Shown here piece by piece: positions 41,491-51,030 of a DNA stretch of 64,000 bases (positions are counted from its first letter, which is position 1; the number at the start of each line of letters is the position of its first letter). The notes under the pieces are model-generated. The model was not told the origin of the DNA and did no database searches. It saw only the letters and a program-made list of their open reading frames with translations. The translations under genes were made by a program, and so were the position numbers. Origin of the DNA: Lederbergia lenta NBRC 16444 (GTDB taxonomy: Bacteria > Bacillota > Bacilli > Bacillales > Bacillaceae_C); assembly GCF_001591545.1 (NCBI RefSeq), contig NZ_BCVC01000012.1, positions 1-64,000 of the forward strand. The letters are read 5' to 3'.

Positions 41491-41521
41491 AAGCTTTGGA
41501 TTGGAAATCCAAAGCATTTTT
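41491..41521 (+). terminator. Terminator after fin
   Basis: GCTTTGGATT (41493-41502) pairs with AATCCAAAGC (41506-41515), and Ts follow. Confidence 0.88.
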
Positions 41522-41655
41522 CTATTTTTATATATAAGGAAAATTTTAGCGAGAATTATTAAATCGCTTTTTACTAAAAAACTGGTGTTTATTCACTAAA
41601 GTATCGTTACTTATAGCGGTTTTGTTTTTGTATATTTTGAAAAGAGGAGATAGAC

Positions 41656-44600
41656 ATGCACGGTTTGCAAAAGATATTGCTACAACAAAGCGAAATAAAG
41701 TCAATTATATCTGGAGCGGAAGAAAATCTAGCAGAACAGTTAATTGCAGGATTATCAGGCTCTACGAGGGCTATTTTTATTGCTGCAGCAGTAGAACAGA
41801 CGGGGAAATCAATTGTTATTGTAACTCATAATCTTTTACAGGCACAGAAGTTACATGAAGATTTGACACAATTTATAGATGAATCTCAGTTGTTCTTATA
41901 TCCAACAAATGAATTAATTGCAGCAGAATTAAGTACCGCGAGCCCCGAATTACGTGCCCAACGAATTGAAACCCTTAATTACATGGCGTCAGGACGACGC
42001 GGTGTTTTTGTCGTTCCTATGGCAGGTTTAAGAAAGATGATGCCATCTCCAACTGAATGGAAACAATATCAGCTCCATTTTGAAGTAGGAAAAGATCTAG
42101 ATATGGAAAAGGATATGCTTACACTTGTGCAAATGGGTTATAGCAGATCTGATATGGTAAGCGCACCAGGTGAATTTAGTGTTCGTGGGGGAATTGTAGA
42201 TATATATCCACTTACAGAAACAGATCCTATTAGAATTGAATTATTTGATACAGAAATAGATTCTATTCGCGCCTTCTCTATTGATGATCAACGTTCTAAA
42301 GAAAAAAGAGACAAGGTTGTTATCGGACCAGCGACGGAGACTCCAATAGATACAAGTAAATTTCCTGAAATTTCAACGAAGCTAGAAGCAGATCTCGCAC
42401 GTTCATTAAAAAAGTTAAAAAGTGAAAAAGCCAAAGAACGAATGGCAGAAAACATTGGTCAAGATTTGGAGCAATTTCGGAATGGACAAAAGCCAGAGAA
42501 TTTTTTCAAATATTTATCTTATGCTTATCAACCCGCTTCAAGTTTACTAGACTATGTGTCTAGTGATGCCTTACTTATTTTTGATGAAATGAGTCGTATT
42601 CAAGAAATGAATGAAAGACTGGAAAAAGAGGAAGCTGAATGGTACACGGCGCTGCTAGAACAAGGAACAATTGTCCATGATGTTGCTGTGTCTCATAAAT
42701 TTGCACAGTTGATTTCTAGTCATAAGTTTCCGCGTATTTATTTATCCTTGTTCCTAAGGCATATCCCAAATACAAGCCCACAGAACATTGCGAATGTTTC
42801 GTGTAAGATTATGCAGAATTTTCATGGTCAAATGCATTTATTAAAAACAGAAGTAGAACGTTGGCGTAAAAATGACTACTCTATTATTTTTCTAGCACCA
42901 GATATGCAAAGAGCAAAGAAAATGCAAACAGTTTTACTTGATTATGATATCGAAGCGGCTTTGGTCAAAGATACGAAGGTACTGTCGGGAATTCAAATAG
43001 CAGAAGGATCATTACAAACTGGTTTTGAACTTCCAACTTCGAAAATGGTTGTGATTACGGAACAGGAAATTTTTAATAAGAAGACACGCAAATCTAAACA
43101 GCGGCAAAAGCTTTCTAATGCAGAAAGAATAAAAAGTTACTCCGAATTAAAAATTGGTGATCATGTTGTTCATGTGAACCATGGTATAGGTAAGTACTTG
43201 GGGATTGAGACACTTCTTATTAACGGTATCCATAAAGATTATCTACACATAAAGTACCAGGCTGATGATAAATTATACGTTCCTGTAGAACAAATCGATC
43301 TTGTACAAAAATACGTAGGATCGGAAGGAAAGGATCCTAAAGTATACAAACTTGGTGGCAGTGATTGGAAACGAGTGAAGAAAAAGGTAGAATCTTCTGT
43401 TAAAGATATAGCGGATGATCTTATTAAGCTCTATGCCGAAAGAGAAGCGGCTAAAGGGTACGCATTTTCTCCTGACGGTGATATGCAACGTGAGTTTGAG
43501 ACTTCCTTCCCATATCAAGAAACAGACGATCAACTTAGGTCTGCATTAGAAATTAAACGGGATATGGAACGAGAGCGTCCGATGGATCGACTTTTATGCG
43601 GAGATGTAGGGTACGGGAAAACAGAAGTGGCGATTCGGGCTGCTTTTAAAGCAATCGTTGATGGGAAGCAGGTCGCAATCCTAGTACCTACAACTATTTT
43701 GGCACAACAACATTTTGAAACCATTAAAGAGAGATTTCAAGACCATCCTATTAATATTGGATTATTAAGTAGGTTTCGTTCAAAGAAACAGCAAACAGAA
43801 ACAATTAAGGGCTTGAAGAATGGGACAATAGATATTGTTATAGGTACCCATAGATTATTATCAAAAGATCTTCACTTTGCGGATCTTGGTTTGCTCATTG
43901 TTGATGAGGAACAACGATTTGGCGTTACTCATAAAGAAAAAATAAAGAAATTAAAGGCGAATATTGATGTATTGACACTAACAGCCACTCCAATTCCTCG
44001 GACACTTCATATGTCCATGCTTGGGGTTCGCGATTTATCGGTTATTGAGACGCCACCAGAAAATCGTTTTCCAGTTCAAACTTATGTGATGGAATACAAT
44101 GGAATGCTTGCGAAAGAAGCAATTGAACGTGAACTTGCAAGAGATGGTCAAGTATACTTTCTATATAATCGTGTAGAAGATATAGAGAGAAAGGCAGAGG
44201 AGATTTCCTTACTCGTGCCAGATGCAAGAGTTGCATTTGCTCATGGGCAAATGCCTGAGGCGGAGCTTGAGTCGGTTATATTAAGCTTTCTAGATGGAGA
44301 ATTTGATGTGTTAGTGACAACAACTATTATTGAAACAGGTGTCGATATCCCCAATGTAAATACATTGATCATTCATGATGCTGATAGAATGGGCCTCTCA
44401 CAGCTATATCAATTGAGAGGTCGGGTTGGACGCTCGAATCGAGTTGCATATGCGTATTTTACTTATAGAAGGAATAAAGTATTGACAGAAGTAGCAGAGA
44501 AAAGACTTCAAGCGATTAAGGAATTTACTGAATTAGGTTCTGGTTTTAAAATTGCTATGCGTGACTTATCTATCAGAGGAGCAGGGAACTTGTTAGGTGC

Positions 44601-45165
44601 CCAGCAGCATGGATTTATTGAATCAGTTGGTTTTGATCTGTATTCGCAAATGTTAAAAGAGGCAATTGATGCACGTAAAGATGGTGGTCAGGTAAAATCG
44701 GCTCCTGCCTTTGAGGTCGAACTTGAGCTTGATGCATATATACCTGATACCTATATAAGCGATGGCCAACAAAAAATTGAAATGTATAAGCGGTTTAGAA
44801 ATATCGATTCACTTGATGAATTGGAAGAATTGCGTGAGGAGATGGTTGATCGCTTCGGCGATTATCCGAAGCAAGTAGAATATTTACTGACGGTTGCAGA
44901 AATGAAAGTATACGCCCGAAAGGTAAAGCTCGAATCCATTAAACAATCTAAGACGGATATAGTACTCTTTATGTCACCTGAAGGAACAGCTGAAATAGAT
45001 GGAAAAAAAGTGTTTGATATATGTAGTCGACATGGACGAAATGTTGGATTAGGTATGGATGGAGACAGGTTAAAAATTAGTATTAAGGTAAATCGAATGA
45101 ATACAGATGAATGGTTGAAAGTTTCTAAGGAATTGATGAAGGGATTGGAAGAAGCAAAAAAATAA
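41656..45165 (+). CDS. mfd: Transcription-repair coupling factor
   Basis: A DNA translocase that removes RNA polymerase stalled at lesions and recruits UvrA. It is 1169 residues, close to B. subtilis Mfd. The UvrB-like N-terminal modules come first. The RNA-polymerase interaction domain (about 490-560) contains IGDHVVHVNHGIGKYLGIE. RecG-like helicase motifs follow: GDVGYGKT (about residue 650), the DEEQ box in LIVDEEQRFG, and TATPIPRTL. The TRG region with QLRGRVGRS follows these. The start has AGAGGAG. The transcript appears to be a single gene. Confidence 0.98.
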   Translation: MHGLQKILLQQSEIKSIISGAEENLAEQLIAGLSGSTRAIFIAAAVEQTGKSIVIVTHNLLQAQKLHEDLTQFIDESQLFLYPTNELIAAELSTASPELRAQRIETLNYMASGRRGVFVVPMAGLRKMMPSPTEWKQYQLHFEVGKDLDMEKDMLTLVQMGYSRSDMVSAPGEFSVRGGIVDIYPLTETDPIRIELFDTEIDSIRAFSIDDQRSKEKRDKVVIGPATETPIDTSKFPEISTKLEADLARSLKKLKSEKAKERMAENIGQDLEQFRNGQKPENFFKYLSYAYQPASSLLDYVSSDALLIFDEMSRIQEMNERLEKEEAEWYTALLEQGTIVHDVAVSHKFAQLISSHKFPRIYLSLFLRHIPNTSPQNIANVSCKIMQNFHGQMHLLKTEVERWRKNDYSIIFLAPDMQRAKKMQTVLLDYDIEAALVKDTKVLSGIQIAEGSLQTGFELPTSKMVVITEQEIFNKKTRKSKQRQKLSNAERIKSYSELKIGDHVVHVNHGIGKYLGIETLLINGIHKDYLHIKYQADDKLYVPVEQIDLVQKYVGSEGKDPKVYKLGGSDWKRVKKKVESSVKDIADDLIKLYAEREAAKGYAFSPDGDMQREFETSFPYQETDDQLRSALEIKRDMERERPMDRLLCGDVGYGKTEVAIRAAFKAIVDGKQVAILVPTTILAQQHFETIKERFQDHPINIGLLSRFRSKKQQTETIKGLKNGTIDIVIGTHRLLSKDLHFADLGLLIVDEEQRFGVTHKEKIKKLKANIDVLTLTATPIPRTLHMSMLGVRDLSVIETPPENRFPVQTYVMEYNGMLAKEAIERELARDGQVYFLYNRVEDIERKAEEISLLVPDARVAFAHGQMPEAELESVILSFLDGEFDVLVTTTIIETGVDIPNVNTLIIHDADRMGLSQLYQLRGRVGRSNRVAYAYFTYRRNKVLTEVAEKRLQAIKEFTELGSGFKIAMRDLSIRGAGNLLGAQQHGFIESVGFDLYSQMLKEAIDARKDGGQVKSAPAFEVELELDAYIPDTYISDGQQKIEMYKRFRNIDSLDELEELREEMVDRFGDYPKQVEYLLTVAEMKVYARKVKLESIKQSKTDIVLFMSPEGTAEIDGKKVFDICSRHGRNVGLGMDGDRLKISIKVNRMNTDEWLKVSKELMKGLEEAKK

Positions 45166-45197
45166 TTCCATAAAAGTTGCCCAATTTAGTTGAGTAA

Positions 45198-45316
45198 TCA
45201 TTACTATCAGATAAGGTGAATAAAGGATAATTTGAAAATACTAGCCAATAAATGAACTTATTATGTATAGAACTTTCCATATGAAAGATACTAAATTCAA
45301 TAGCTGATAGTAATGA
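45198..45316. repeat. Widely spaced 13-bp inverted repeat around the spoVT promoter
   Basis: TCATTACTATCAG (45198-45210) and CTGATAGTAATGA (45304-45316) are exact reverse complements 93 bp apart. The spoVT sigma-G promoter lies between them. They could be two half-sites for a regulator or the stem of a large loop. Confidence 0.55.
45264..45293 (+). promoter_or_regulatory. spoVT sigma-G promoter
   Basis: TGTATA (45264-45269), 17 bp, GATACTA (45287-45293). This is 5 of 6 and 6 of 7 to the sigma-G consensus TGAATA / CATACTA. spoVT is a sigma-G gene in B. subtilis. Confidence 0.72.
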
Positions 45317-45395
45317 ACTGGATAGATCGGAAGCTAGCTAAACAATAAAGCTGTGAGTTTCCGAAAAATCACCTGATGAAAGAGAGGCAACTAAG

Positions 45396-45932
45396 ATGAA
45401 AGCAACTGGAATTGTTCGTCGTATTGATGATCTAGGAAGGGTGGTCATCCCAAAGGAAATTCGTAGAACACTTCGAATTAGAGAGGGAGATCCATTGGAA
45501 ATCTTCGTTGATCGTGATGGCGAAGTCATATTAAAAAAATACTCTCCAATAAACGAACTGGGCGATTTCTCTAGAGAATATGCAGAGGCTTTATACGATA
45601 GTTTAGGAAGTACTGTTCTGATTTGTGATAGGGATGAGATTATTGCGGTAGCAGGCAGTTCTAAAAAGGACTATATGAATAAAAGCAATGGCGAAGTGAT
45701 TGAAAAGGCGATTATGGAACGCGCAGGTCATTTAGAACAGAGCGCAGGAAAAGTCTCCTTAGTAGATGGGTATGAAGAGGATCTCCATTCCTATTGTATA
45801 GCTCCAGTCATTGCAAGTGGGGATCCTATTGGTGCAGTAGTGATCTTTTCAAAAGACCAAAGTCTCGGAGAAGTAGAACAAAAATCTGTGGAAACTGCTG
45901 CAAACTTTCTAGCAAGACAAATGGAAACGTAA
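45396..45932 (+). CDS. spoVT: Stage V sporulation protein T, forespore transcription regulator
   Basis: It tunes sigma-G genes in the forespore. It is 178 residues. The N-terminal AbrB-type DNA-binding domain (MKATGIVRRIDDLGRVVIPK) closely resembles that of AbrB. The C-terminal part (about 60-178) is a GAF domain (STVLICDRDEIIAVAGSSK, then GDPIGAVVIFSKD). The start has a modest GAGAGG. The gene has its own sigma-G promoter and stands between mfd and yabM, the standard order. Confidence 0.97.
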   Translation: MKATGIVRRIDDLGRVVIPKEIRRTLRIREGDPLEIFVDRDGEVILKKYSPINELGDFSREYAEALYDSLGSTVLICDRDEIIAVAGSSKKDYMNKSNGEVIEKAIMERAGHLEQSAGKVSLVDGYEEDLHSYCIAPVIASGDPIGAVVIFSKDQSLGEVEQKSVETAANFLARQMET

Positions 45933-46027
45933 TAAGAAATCGGTAAGACGTCTAGTTGGTGTGCCATGTAGCTAGACAATAGGAACAAAGAAAAAGCGTA
46001 TATCATTGTGACTCACTTCGTGTGGGG

Positions 46028-46062
46028 TTAAAAGGACTAAGCGTCGTGCTTGGTCCTTTTAA
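46028..46062. terminator. Hairpin terminator between spoVT and yabM
   Basis: TAAAAGGACTAAGC pairs with GCTTGGTCCTTTTA around a 5-base loop. Confidence 0.78.
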
Positions 46063-46064
46063 TA

Positions 46065-46073
46065 TGCTATAAT
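46065..46073 (+). promoter_or_regulatory. Extended -10 promoter of yabM
   Basis: TGC followed by consensus TATAAT (46068-46073). The -35 is not clear. Confidence 0.5.
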
Positions 46074-46118
46074 ACACTCAATTATTACTACAATTCCGAT
46101 TAGAAGGGCGAGGGGAGT

Positions 46119-47717
46119 TTGCTTTATAAGGGATCGAATGAATTTATCAAAAGTGCGCTCATCCTATCAGCTGCTGGCTTTGCTGTTAAAATAATGAGCG
46201 CTGCCTACCGTGTACCTTTTCAAAATATAGTAGGTGATATTGGGTTTTATATATATCAGCAAATATATCCGATTTATGGGATTGCTGCTATCTTGGCAAC
46301 GTCTGGTTTTCCTGTCGTTATATCCAAATTAGTTGCAGAACATAAACATGGTAACCAAAAGCAACTTATTTATCAACTACAGGCAGCCTTTTTTACGTTG
46401 CTTTTTATAGGAATTAGCTTATTCGTAGTTTTTTACTTTGGGGCTAATATGATTGCTGACTGGATGGGGGATTTACTTCTAGCTCCTCTCATTAAAACAA
46501 TATCTTTCATCTTTTTATTTCTCCCCTTTTTATCAATGTGGAGAGGCTATTTTCAAGGTGAAGGAGATATGAAACCAACAGCGGTAAGTCAAGTGGTCGA
46601 ACAACTGGCTAGAGTAATGGCTATTCTACTATTAGCTTCGATTCTCGTCTCAAAGGGTTACTCTTTATATACTGCTGGACGTGGAGCCCTCGCTGGTTCA
46701 TTAATAGGAGCTAGTATAGGTGTAAGTTTATTAACCTATTTTGCAGCACGCAAGAAGCTAATAAAAACATTTTTCATAAAAGGCCTGTCATTAAATCAAA
46801 TGTACAAAACGGCACACACTGTGTTTCTTCATGGGACAGCGATCTGTGTAAGTGGGATGGTACTTGTCCTATTTCAATTGATAGACTCTTTAAGTTTATA
46901 TTCAATCCTTACAAAAACAGGTGTCGCTGTGGATTATGCTAAAAGCTTAAAAGGTGTCTTTGACCGAGGGCAACCACTTATTCAATTGGGAGCTGTAACT
47001 GCAGCTTCGTTCTCCTTGGTGCTAGTTCCGCTTGTAACTACTGCTTGGAATCGAAAAGAAACAGTATTTGTACGTGAAAAAACGCAAAGTGCAGTTAAAT
47101 TAACCATTATTATTGGGGCAGGAGCAGCGGTGGGACTGGCAAATATAATTCAACCGACTAATGTGATGTTATTTAAAACGGCTACAGGTTCGACTGCTCT
47201 GTCTATTTTAGCTATGTCCATTTTTTTTAGCTCGCTAATATTGGTCTGTGCAGGTGTGTTACAGGGGGTGGGGCATGTCTTCGCGCCAATGAAATATATT
47301 CTTCTTGGCTTCATATTTAAATTTGTATGCAATTATCTGTTGATACCAATAATCGGTATCAAGGGAGCAGCTTTAGCAACAATTATTGGGCTGGCACTCA
47401 TTGCGTTTCTTCTAGTAAAAAAATTACACGAGAAGGTTACCATTCTACCGGTTATCATATCAACTCTTCCGATACTCCTTTTATCCGTCGGAATAATGAC
47501 AGTTAGCCTGCAATTTTGGCAACTCATATTATCATTTACAGGATATTCAGGCAGAATGTATAACGCGATTGTTGCAATCTCTAGTGTAATGATAGGATCG
47601 CTTGTATATGTAACTTTTATATTACGCCGAGGATTATTAACGGAAGAAGAAATGAGTATTTTACCATTTGGATCTAAATTAGGTCGACTGATGAAAACGA
47701 GGAGGAGAAAATTATAA
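46119..47717 (+). CDS. yabM: Polysaccharide/lipid flippase-like membrane protein (MVF/MATE superfamily, YabM)
   Basis: A 532-residue polytopic protein with 13-14 predicted membrane segments, related to SpoVB and the MurJ/Wzx exporters. SAAYRVPFQNIVGDIGFYIYQQIYPIYG near the N-terminus (conserved parts: YRVPFQNIVGD, YIYQQIYP) marks the YabM group. The likely substrate class is a lipid-linked sugar precursor, but the specificity is unknown. The TTG start is inferred from AAGGG about 10 bases upstream; a nearer AGGGGAG is too close. Its stop overlaps the yabN start (TAATG). Confidence 0.86.
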   Translation: MLYKGSNEFIKSALILSAAGFAVKIMSAAYRVPFQNIVGDIGFYIYQQIYPIYGIAAILATSGFPVVISKLVAEHKHGNQKQLIYQLQAAFFTLLFIGISLFVVFYFGANMIADWMGDLLLAPLIKTISFIFLFLPFLSMWRGYFQGEGDMKPTAVSQVVEQLARVMAILLLASILVSKGYSLYTAGRGALAGSLIGASIGVSLLTYFAARKKLIKTFFIKGLSLNQMYKTAHTVFLHGTAICVSGMVLVLFQLIDSLSLYSILTKTGVAVDYAKSLKGVFDRGQPLIQLGAVTAASFSLVLVPLVTTAWNRKETVFVREKTQSAVKLTIIIGAGAAVGLANIIQPTNVMLFKTATGSTALSILAMSIFFSSLILVCAGVLQGVGHVFAPMKYILLGFIFKFVCNYLLIPIIGIKGAALATIIGLALIAFLLVKKLHEKVTILPVIISTLPILLLSVGIMTVSLQFWQLILSFTGYSGRMYNAIVAISSVMIGSLVYVTFILRRGLLTEEEMSILPFGSKLGRLMKTRRRKL

Positions 47718-49180
47718 TGGGGGAAATATTAGTGATAGGGCTTGGTGCAGGAGATATCGACCAGCTGCCCTTAGGTGTTTATAAACAATTGAAGCATGCC
47801 AGTCATCTATATTTAAGAACTAAAGAGCACCCTGTAGTAGAGGGATTTTCAGAAGAAAATATTTCGTATGTTTCCTTTGACGCCATATATGAAAAGCATG
47901 ATAATTTCCCTGCGGTTTATGAGGAAATAACAGAAACTTTATTAGCGAAGGCTGTTGAGGAAAATATTATTTATGCCGTACCTGGACACCCAATGATTGC
48001 GGAGAAAACAGTTCAACTACTGCTTGAGCGAGGAGAAGGGAGAAGTATTCCTGTAAGGATAGGTGGTGGGCAAAGTTTCCTTGATAGTTTGTTTGCAGCG
48101 GTCAAAGTAGATCCTGTCGAAGGCTTTCAATTATTAGACGGTACATCTCTACATAAAAATGATATTATGGTCCACCAACATATTATTATTGCTCAAGTGT
48201 ACGATGCTTTTGTCGCATCTGAAGTAAAACTAACCTTGATGGAAAAGTATCCTGATGAGTACGAGGTCCAGATTGTTACAGAGGCAGGAAGTGAATCGGA
48301 GACGCTTAAGGCCATTCCGCTTTATGAATTAGACCGTCATGCTGAGCTTAACAATCTAACGAGTGTTTATGTCCCGCCGATCCCTTCAGAGGAAATGGCT
48401 TTTAAGGAATTCGCGACGTTACGAACGATTATTGCTGATTTAAGAGGTCCGAATGGATGTCCTTGGGATAAAAAGCAAACACATTTATCTTTGAAAAAAT
48501 ACTTAATTGAAGAAGCATACGAGTTATTAGAGGCAATTGATCGAGATGATATTGATAATATGATCGAAGAACTTGGGGATGTAATGCTACAAGTCATGCT
48601 ACATGCACAAATAGGCGAAGACGAAGGTATGTTTGCGATAGAAGATGTGATGGAGAGTATATCTGCAAAAATGGTGCGGCGTCACCCACATGTTTTTGGT
48701 GATGCTATTGCTCATACTACCGAGGAAGTAAACGCTAACTGGGAAAAGATCAAAGCGACAGAGAAAAAAACGAGGATTGTGCCGCAATCTCTACTGAAAG
48801 ATGTTGCGAAAGGATTGCCAGCCTTATTAAAGTCATATGATTATCAAAAAGTGGCAGCGAAGGTAGGCTTCGATTGGGATAACCCAGAAGAAGCTTGGGA
48901 AAAAGTCAAAGAAGAAATGCAGGAATTTGAGGTAGAAATGGCGAAAGGGAATAAACGGGAGCAACTTGATGAATTAGGAGATTTACTATTTGCTATCGTA
49001 AATGTCGCTAGATTATCGGATATTTATCCGGAAGAGGCATTGCAAGCTGCTAATGAGAAGTTTTATCGTCGATTTTCATATGTAGAATCGCAAGTACTAG
49101 AAAGTGGGCTGACTTTTGAAGATTTTAACTTAGAAAGTCTAGACCAATTTTGGAAAGAAGCAAAGAGACAAGGACTATAG
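47717..49180 (+). CDS. yabN: Tetrapyrrole-methylase/MazG fusion protein (YabN)
   Basis: A 487-residue fusion. The N-terminal part (about 1-220) is a SAM-dependent tetrapyrrole-methylase-like domain (VIGLGAGDIDQLPLGVY). The C-terminal part is MazG, a nucleoside-triphosphate pyrophosphohydrolase that removes non-canonical dNTPs; it has GPNGCPWDKKQTHLSLKKYL and the metal motif EEAYELLEAID. The methylase half has no proven substrate. GAGGAG precedes the ATG, which overlaps the yabM stop by one base. rqcP follows within 14 bases. Confidence 0.95.
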   Translation: MGEILVIGLGAGDIDQLPLGVYKQLKHASHLYLRTKEHPVVEGFSEENISYVSFDAIYEKHDNFPAVYEEITETLLAKAVEENIIYAVPGHPMIAEKTVQLLLERGEGRSIPVRIGGGQSFLDSLFAAVKVDPVEGFQLLDGTSLHKNDIMVHQHIIIAQVYDAFVASEVKLTLMEKYPDEYEVQIVTEAGSESETLKAIPLYELDRHAELNNLTSVYVPPIPSEEMAFKEFATLRTIIADLRGPNGCPWDKKQTHLSLKKYLIEEAYELLEAIDRDDIDNMIEELGDVMLQVMLHAQIGEDEGMFAIEDVMESISAKMVRRHPHVFGDAIAHTTEEVNANWEKIKATEKKTRIVPQSLLKDVAKGLPALLKSYDYQKVAAKVGFDWDNPEEAWEKVKEEMQEFEVEMAKGNKREQLDELGDLLFAIVNVARLSDIYPEEALQAANEKFYRRFSYVESQVLESGLTFEDFNLESLDQFWKEAKRQGL

Positions 49181-49194
49181 GAGAGTGAATATGA

Positions 49195-49470
49195 ATGGAA
49201 ACAATGCGATTGGATAAATTTTTAAAAATCTCTCGTTTAATAAAGAGGCGAACATTAGCAAAAGAAGTAGCTGATAAAGGTAGAATTAATGTGAATAATC
49301 TTCAAGCGAAGGCTAGCTCAAATGTGAAGGTTGGCGATGAGCTAACGATTCAGTTTGGACAGAAGCTTGTGACGGTGAAAGTGGAAAAGCTGCAGGAATC
49401 AACGAAAAAAGATGATGCTGCAAATATGTTTACAGTCTTGAAAGAAGAAAAGCTAGGTGAGGAAAAATAA
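49195..49470 (+). CDS. rqcP: S4-domain ribosome quality-control protein RqcP (YabO)
   Basis: It works with RqcH to add alanine tails to stalled nascent chains on 50S subunits. It is 91 residues. The S4 RNA-binding domain is clear: MRLDKFLKISRLIKRRTLAKE, split as MRLDKFLKISRLIKR and RTLAKEVADKGRINVNN. The ATG at 49195 follows GGAGAGTG; an ATG four bases earlier is out of frame. It is the last gene of the yabM-yabN-rqcP operon, before a terminator. Confidence 0.95.
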   Translation: METMRLDKFLKISRLIKRRTLAKEVADKGRINVNNLQAKASSNVKVGDELTIQFGQKLVTVKVEKLQESTKKDDAANMFTVLKEEKLGEEK

Positions 49471-49474
49471 TAGT

Positions 49475-49506
49475 AAGATCACAGTTCATTCTGTGATTTT
49501 TTTTAT
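49475..49506 (+). terminator. Terminator after rqcP
   Basis: ATCACAG (49478-49484) pairs with CTGTGAT (49491-49497), followed by eight Ts. Confidence 0.88.
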
Positions 49507-49532
49507 TATAACAAGTATCTTGAATAGGGCTT

Positions 49533-49562
49533 GTTCTATTTGGTTCCATCATTTCATAAGTA
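49533..49562 (+). promoter_or_regulatory. Possible sigma-E promoter of yabP-yabQ
   Basis: GTTCTATT (49533-49540), 14 bp, CATAAGTA (49555-49562). The match to the sigma-E consensus is partial. Confidence 0.38.
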
Positions 49563-49596
49563 TGTAGTAAAATCAGTACGAAAATGAGGGATGGAT

Positions 49597-49902
49597 ATGA
49601 GCCAATTTTATGAGCCAGCAGCTACAGGAAAAACAGTGCCAGTGGAACACGATATAACGATGCGGGGACGAAGGTTGATTGACATCACAGGTGTGAAACA
49701 GGTAGAAAGTTTTGACAATGAGGAGTTTTTACTTGAAACAACTATGGGTTTCTTGGCAATTCGAGGACAAAATTTACAAATGAAAAACCTTGATGTGGAT
49801 AAAGGGATTGTATCGATTAAAGGTAAAGTATATGACCTAGTCTATTTAGATGATCAACATGGGGAGAAAGCCAAAGGATTCTTTGGTAAATTATTTCGAT
49901 GA
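49597..49902 (+). CDS. yabP: Spore protein YabP
   Basis: A 101-residue sporulation protein made in the mother cell in B. subtilis. EHDITMRGRRLIDITGVKQV, ESFDNEEFLLET and MGFLAIRGQNLQMKNLDV are nearly invariant in the family. It has a YabP/YqfC beta-rich fold, and its molecular role is unknown. I chose the ATG at 49597 because GAGGG lies 6 bases upstream; the ATG two codons earlier is too close. It overlaps yabQ by 4 bases. Confidence 0.95.
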   Translation: MSQFYEPAATGKTVPVEHDITMRGRRLIDITGVKQVESFDNEEFLLETTMGFLAIRGQNLQMKNLDVDKGIVSIKGKVYDLVYLDDQHGEKAKGFFGKLFR

Positions 49903-50540
49903 CGCTTTCAGTCCAACTTTATACCATGCTTGCCATGATTACCATGGGAAGCCTTTTTGGGGCAGCACTTGATACGTATCAAAGATTTTTGAAACGGGAC
50001 AAGCGGAAAAGAGTCATTGTGTTCATAAATGATATATTATTTTGGATGCTTCAGGGTCTAATTATTTTTTACGTTTTATTTCTAGTAAATTATGGGGAAA
50101 TTAGGTTTTATCTTGTGCTTTCCTTATTATGTGGATTTTCAGCTTATCAAGCTTTTTTGAAGAAGTATTATTTGGCAATTCTTGAATACCTGATCCTATT
50201 TATTCAATCAGCCGCCATTTTATTCTATAAATTAATATATATGATCATTTATCAACCAATTAAGTGGATTGTAATATTTATCTTTAGCTTACTAATATTA
50301 ACAGCAAAACTTCTTTTGGGACTTGTAAAGACAGTCGTAAAAATGTTATTATGGATGTTAAAGATTATCCTTTATCCAATTTACTTATTGGGCAAAGGAA
50401 TTTGGACGATACTTCCACAGTCGGTTCAAAAAATAGTCAGGCAATTAAAAAGCTGGTTTATAAGCTATTTCATATTTTTAAAAGATAAATTTAGTGATGT
50501 AATTTCTTTTTTTCAAGCAATCTTTAGCAAATTAAAATAA
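49899..50540 (+). CDS. yabQ: Spore membrane protein YabQ
   Basis: A 213-residue integral membrane protein. In B. subtilis, YabQ localises to the forespore membranes and is needed for the cortex. Four to five hydrophobic segments fill about residues 5-160, and FGAALDTYQRFLKR is conserved near the N-terminus. The tail is basic and amphipathic. Its ATG overlaps the yabP stop (ATGA), so the two are coupled. divIC follows after 12 bases. Confidence 0.93.
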   Translation: MTLSVQLYTMLAMITMGSLFGAALDTYQRFLKRDKRKRVIVFINDILFWMLQGLIIFYVLFLVNYGEIRFYLVLSLLCGFSAYQAFLKKYYLAILEYLILFIQSAAILFYKLIYMIIYQPIKWIVIFIFSLLILTAKLLLGLVKTVVKMLLWMLKIILYPIYLLGKGIWTILPQSVQKIVRQLKSWFISYFIFLKDKFSDVISFFQAIFSKLK

Positions 50541-50552
50541 GGAGGCGTCAGG

Positions 50553-50957
50553 ATGGGGGCTAAAAAGAGAATGCCAATCGCTTCATTAGAAACAAACTTT
50601 ATGAAGCAACAGGAAGTTTCGATGAGAAGAGCAGCGAAAAGAAAGAAACTACTGATCCGCAGATTATCTGTATTTCTCGTCCTGGCGCTTGCTTTATCTT
50701 ATTTGACGATATCTAGCTATATTTCTAGAACCTCACTTCTTGAGGCGAAAAAGGAAGAAAAAGTAAGGCTTGAGGCAACACTTGCCAAGCTAGAAAAAAA
50801 GCAAACGATGCTTGAAAATGAAGTCATTAAACTAAACGATGATGAGTATATAGCAAAGTTGGCAAGAAGTGAATATTTTCTTTCTGATAAGGGAGAAATA
50901 ATCTTTAATATCCCTGAACAAAAGAAAAAGGAAGAGGAAGATGAAGTGCCATATTGA
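50553..50957 (+). CDS. divIC: Septum formation initiator DivIC (FtsB family)
   Basis: A bitopic division protein that pairs with FtsL and DivIB in the septal wall-synthesis complex. It is 134 residues. A basic cytoplasmic tail is followed by one membrane segment (about 37-56), then a coiled coil (LLEAKKEEKVRLEATLAKLE). The conserved extracytoplasmic end is DDEYIAKLARSEYFLSDKGE. The start has AAGGAGG. The yabP-yabQ-divIC order is standard. Confidence 0.96.
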   Translation: MGAKKRMPIASLETNFMKQQEVSMRRAAKRKKLLIRRLSVFLVLALALSYLTISSYISRTSLLEAKKEEKVRLEATLAKLEKKQTMLENEVIKLNDDEYIAKLARSEYFLSDKGEIIFNIPEQKKKEEEDEVPY

Positions 50958-50983
50958 CACTTTTTTTCTAAGTCCTATATAAT
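50954..50983 (+). promoter_or_regulatory. yabR promoter
   Basis: TTGACA (50954-50959, overlapping the divIC stop codon), 18 bp, TATAAT (50978-50983). Confidence 0.75.
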
Positions 50984-51030
50984 ATAGAATAAGTGGTATT
51001 TTTTATACTTTAAGGAGGATAAATTTTTTT

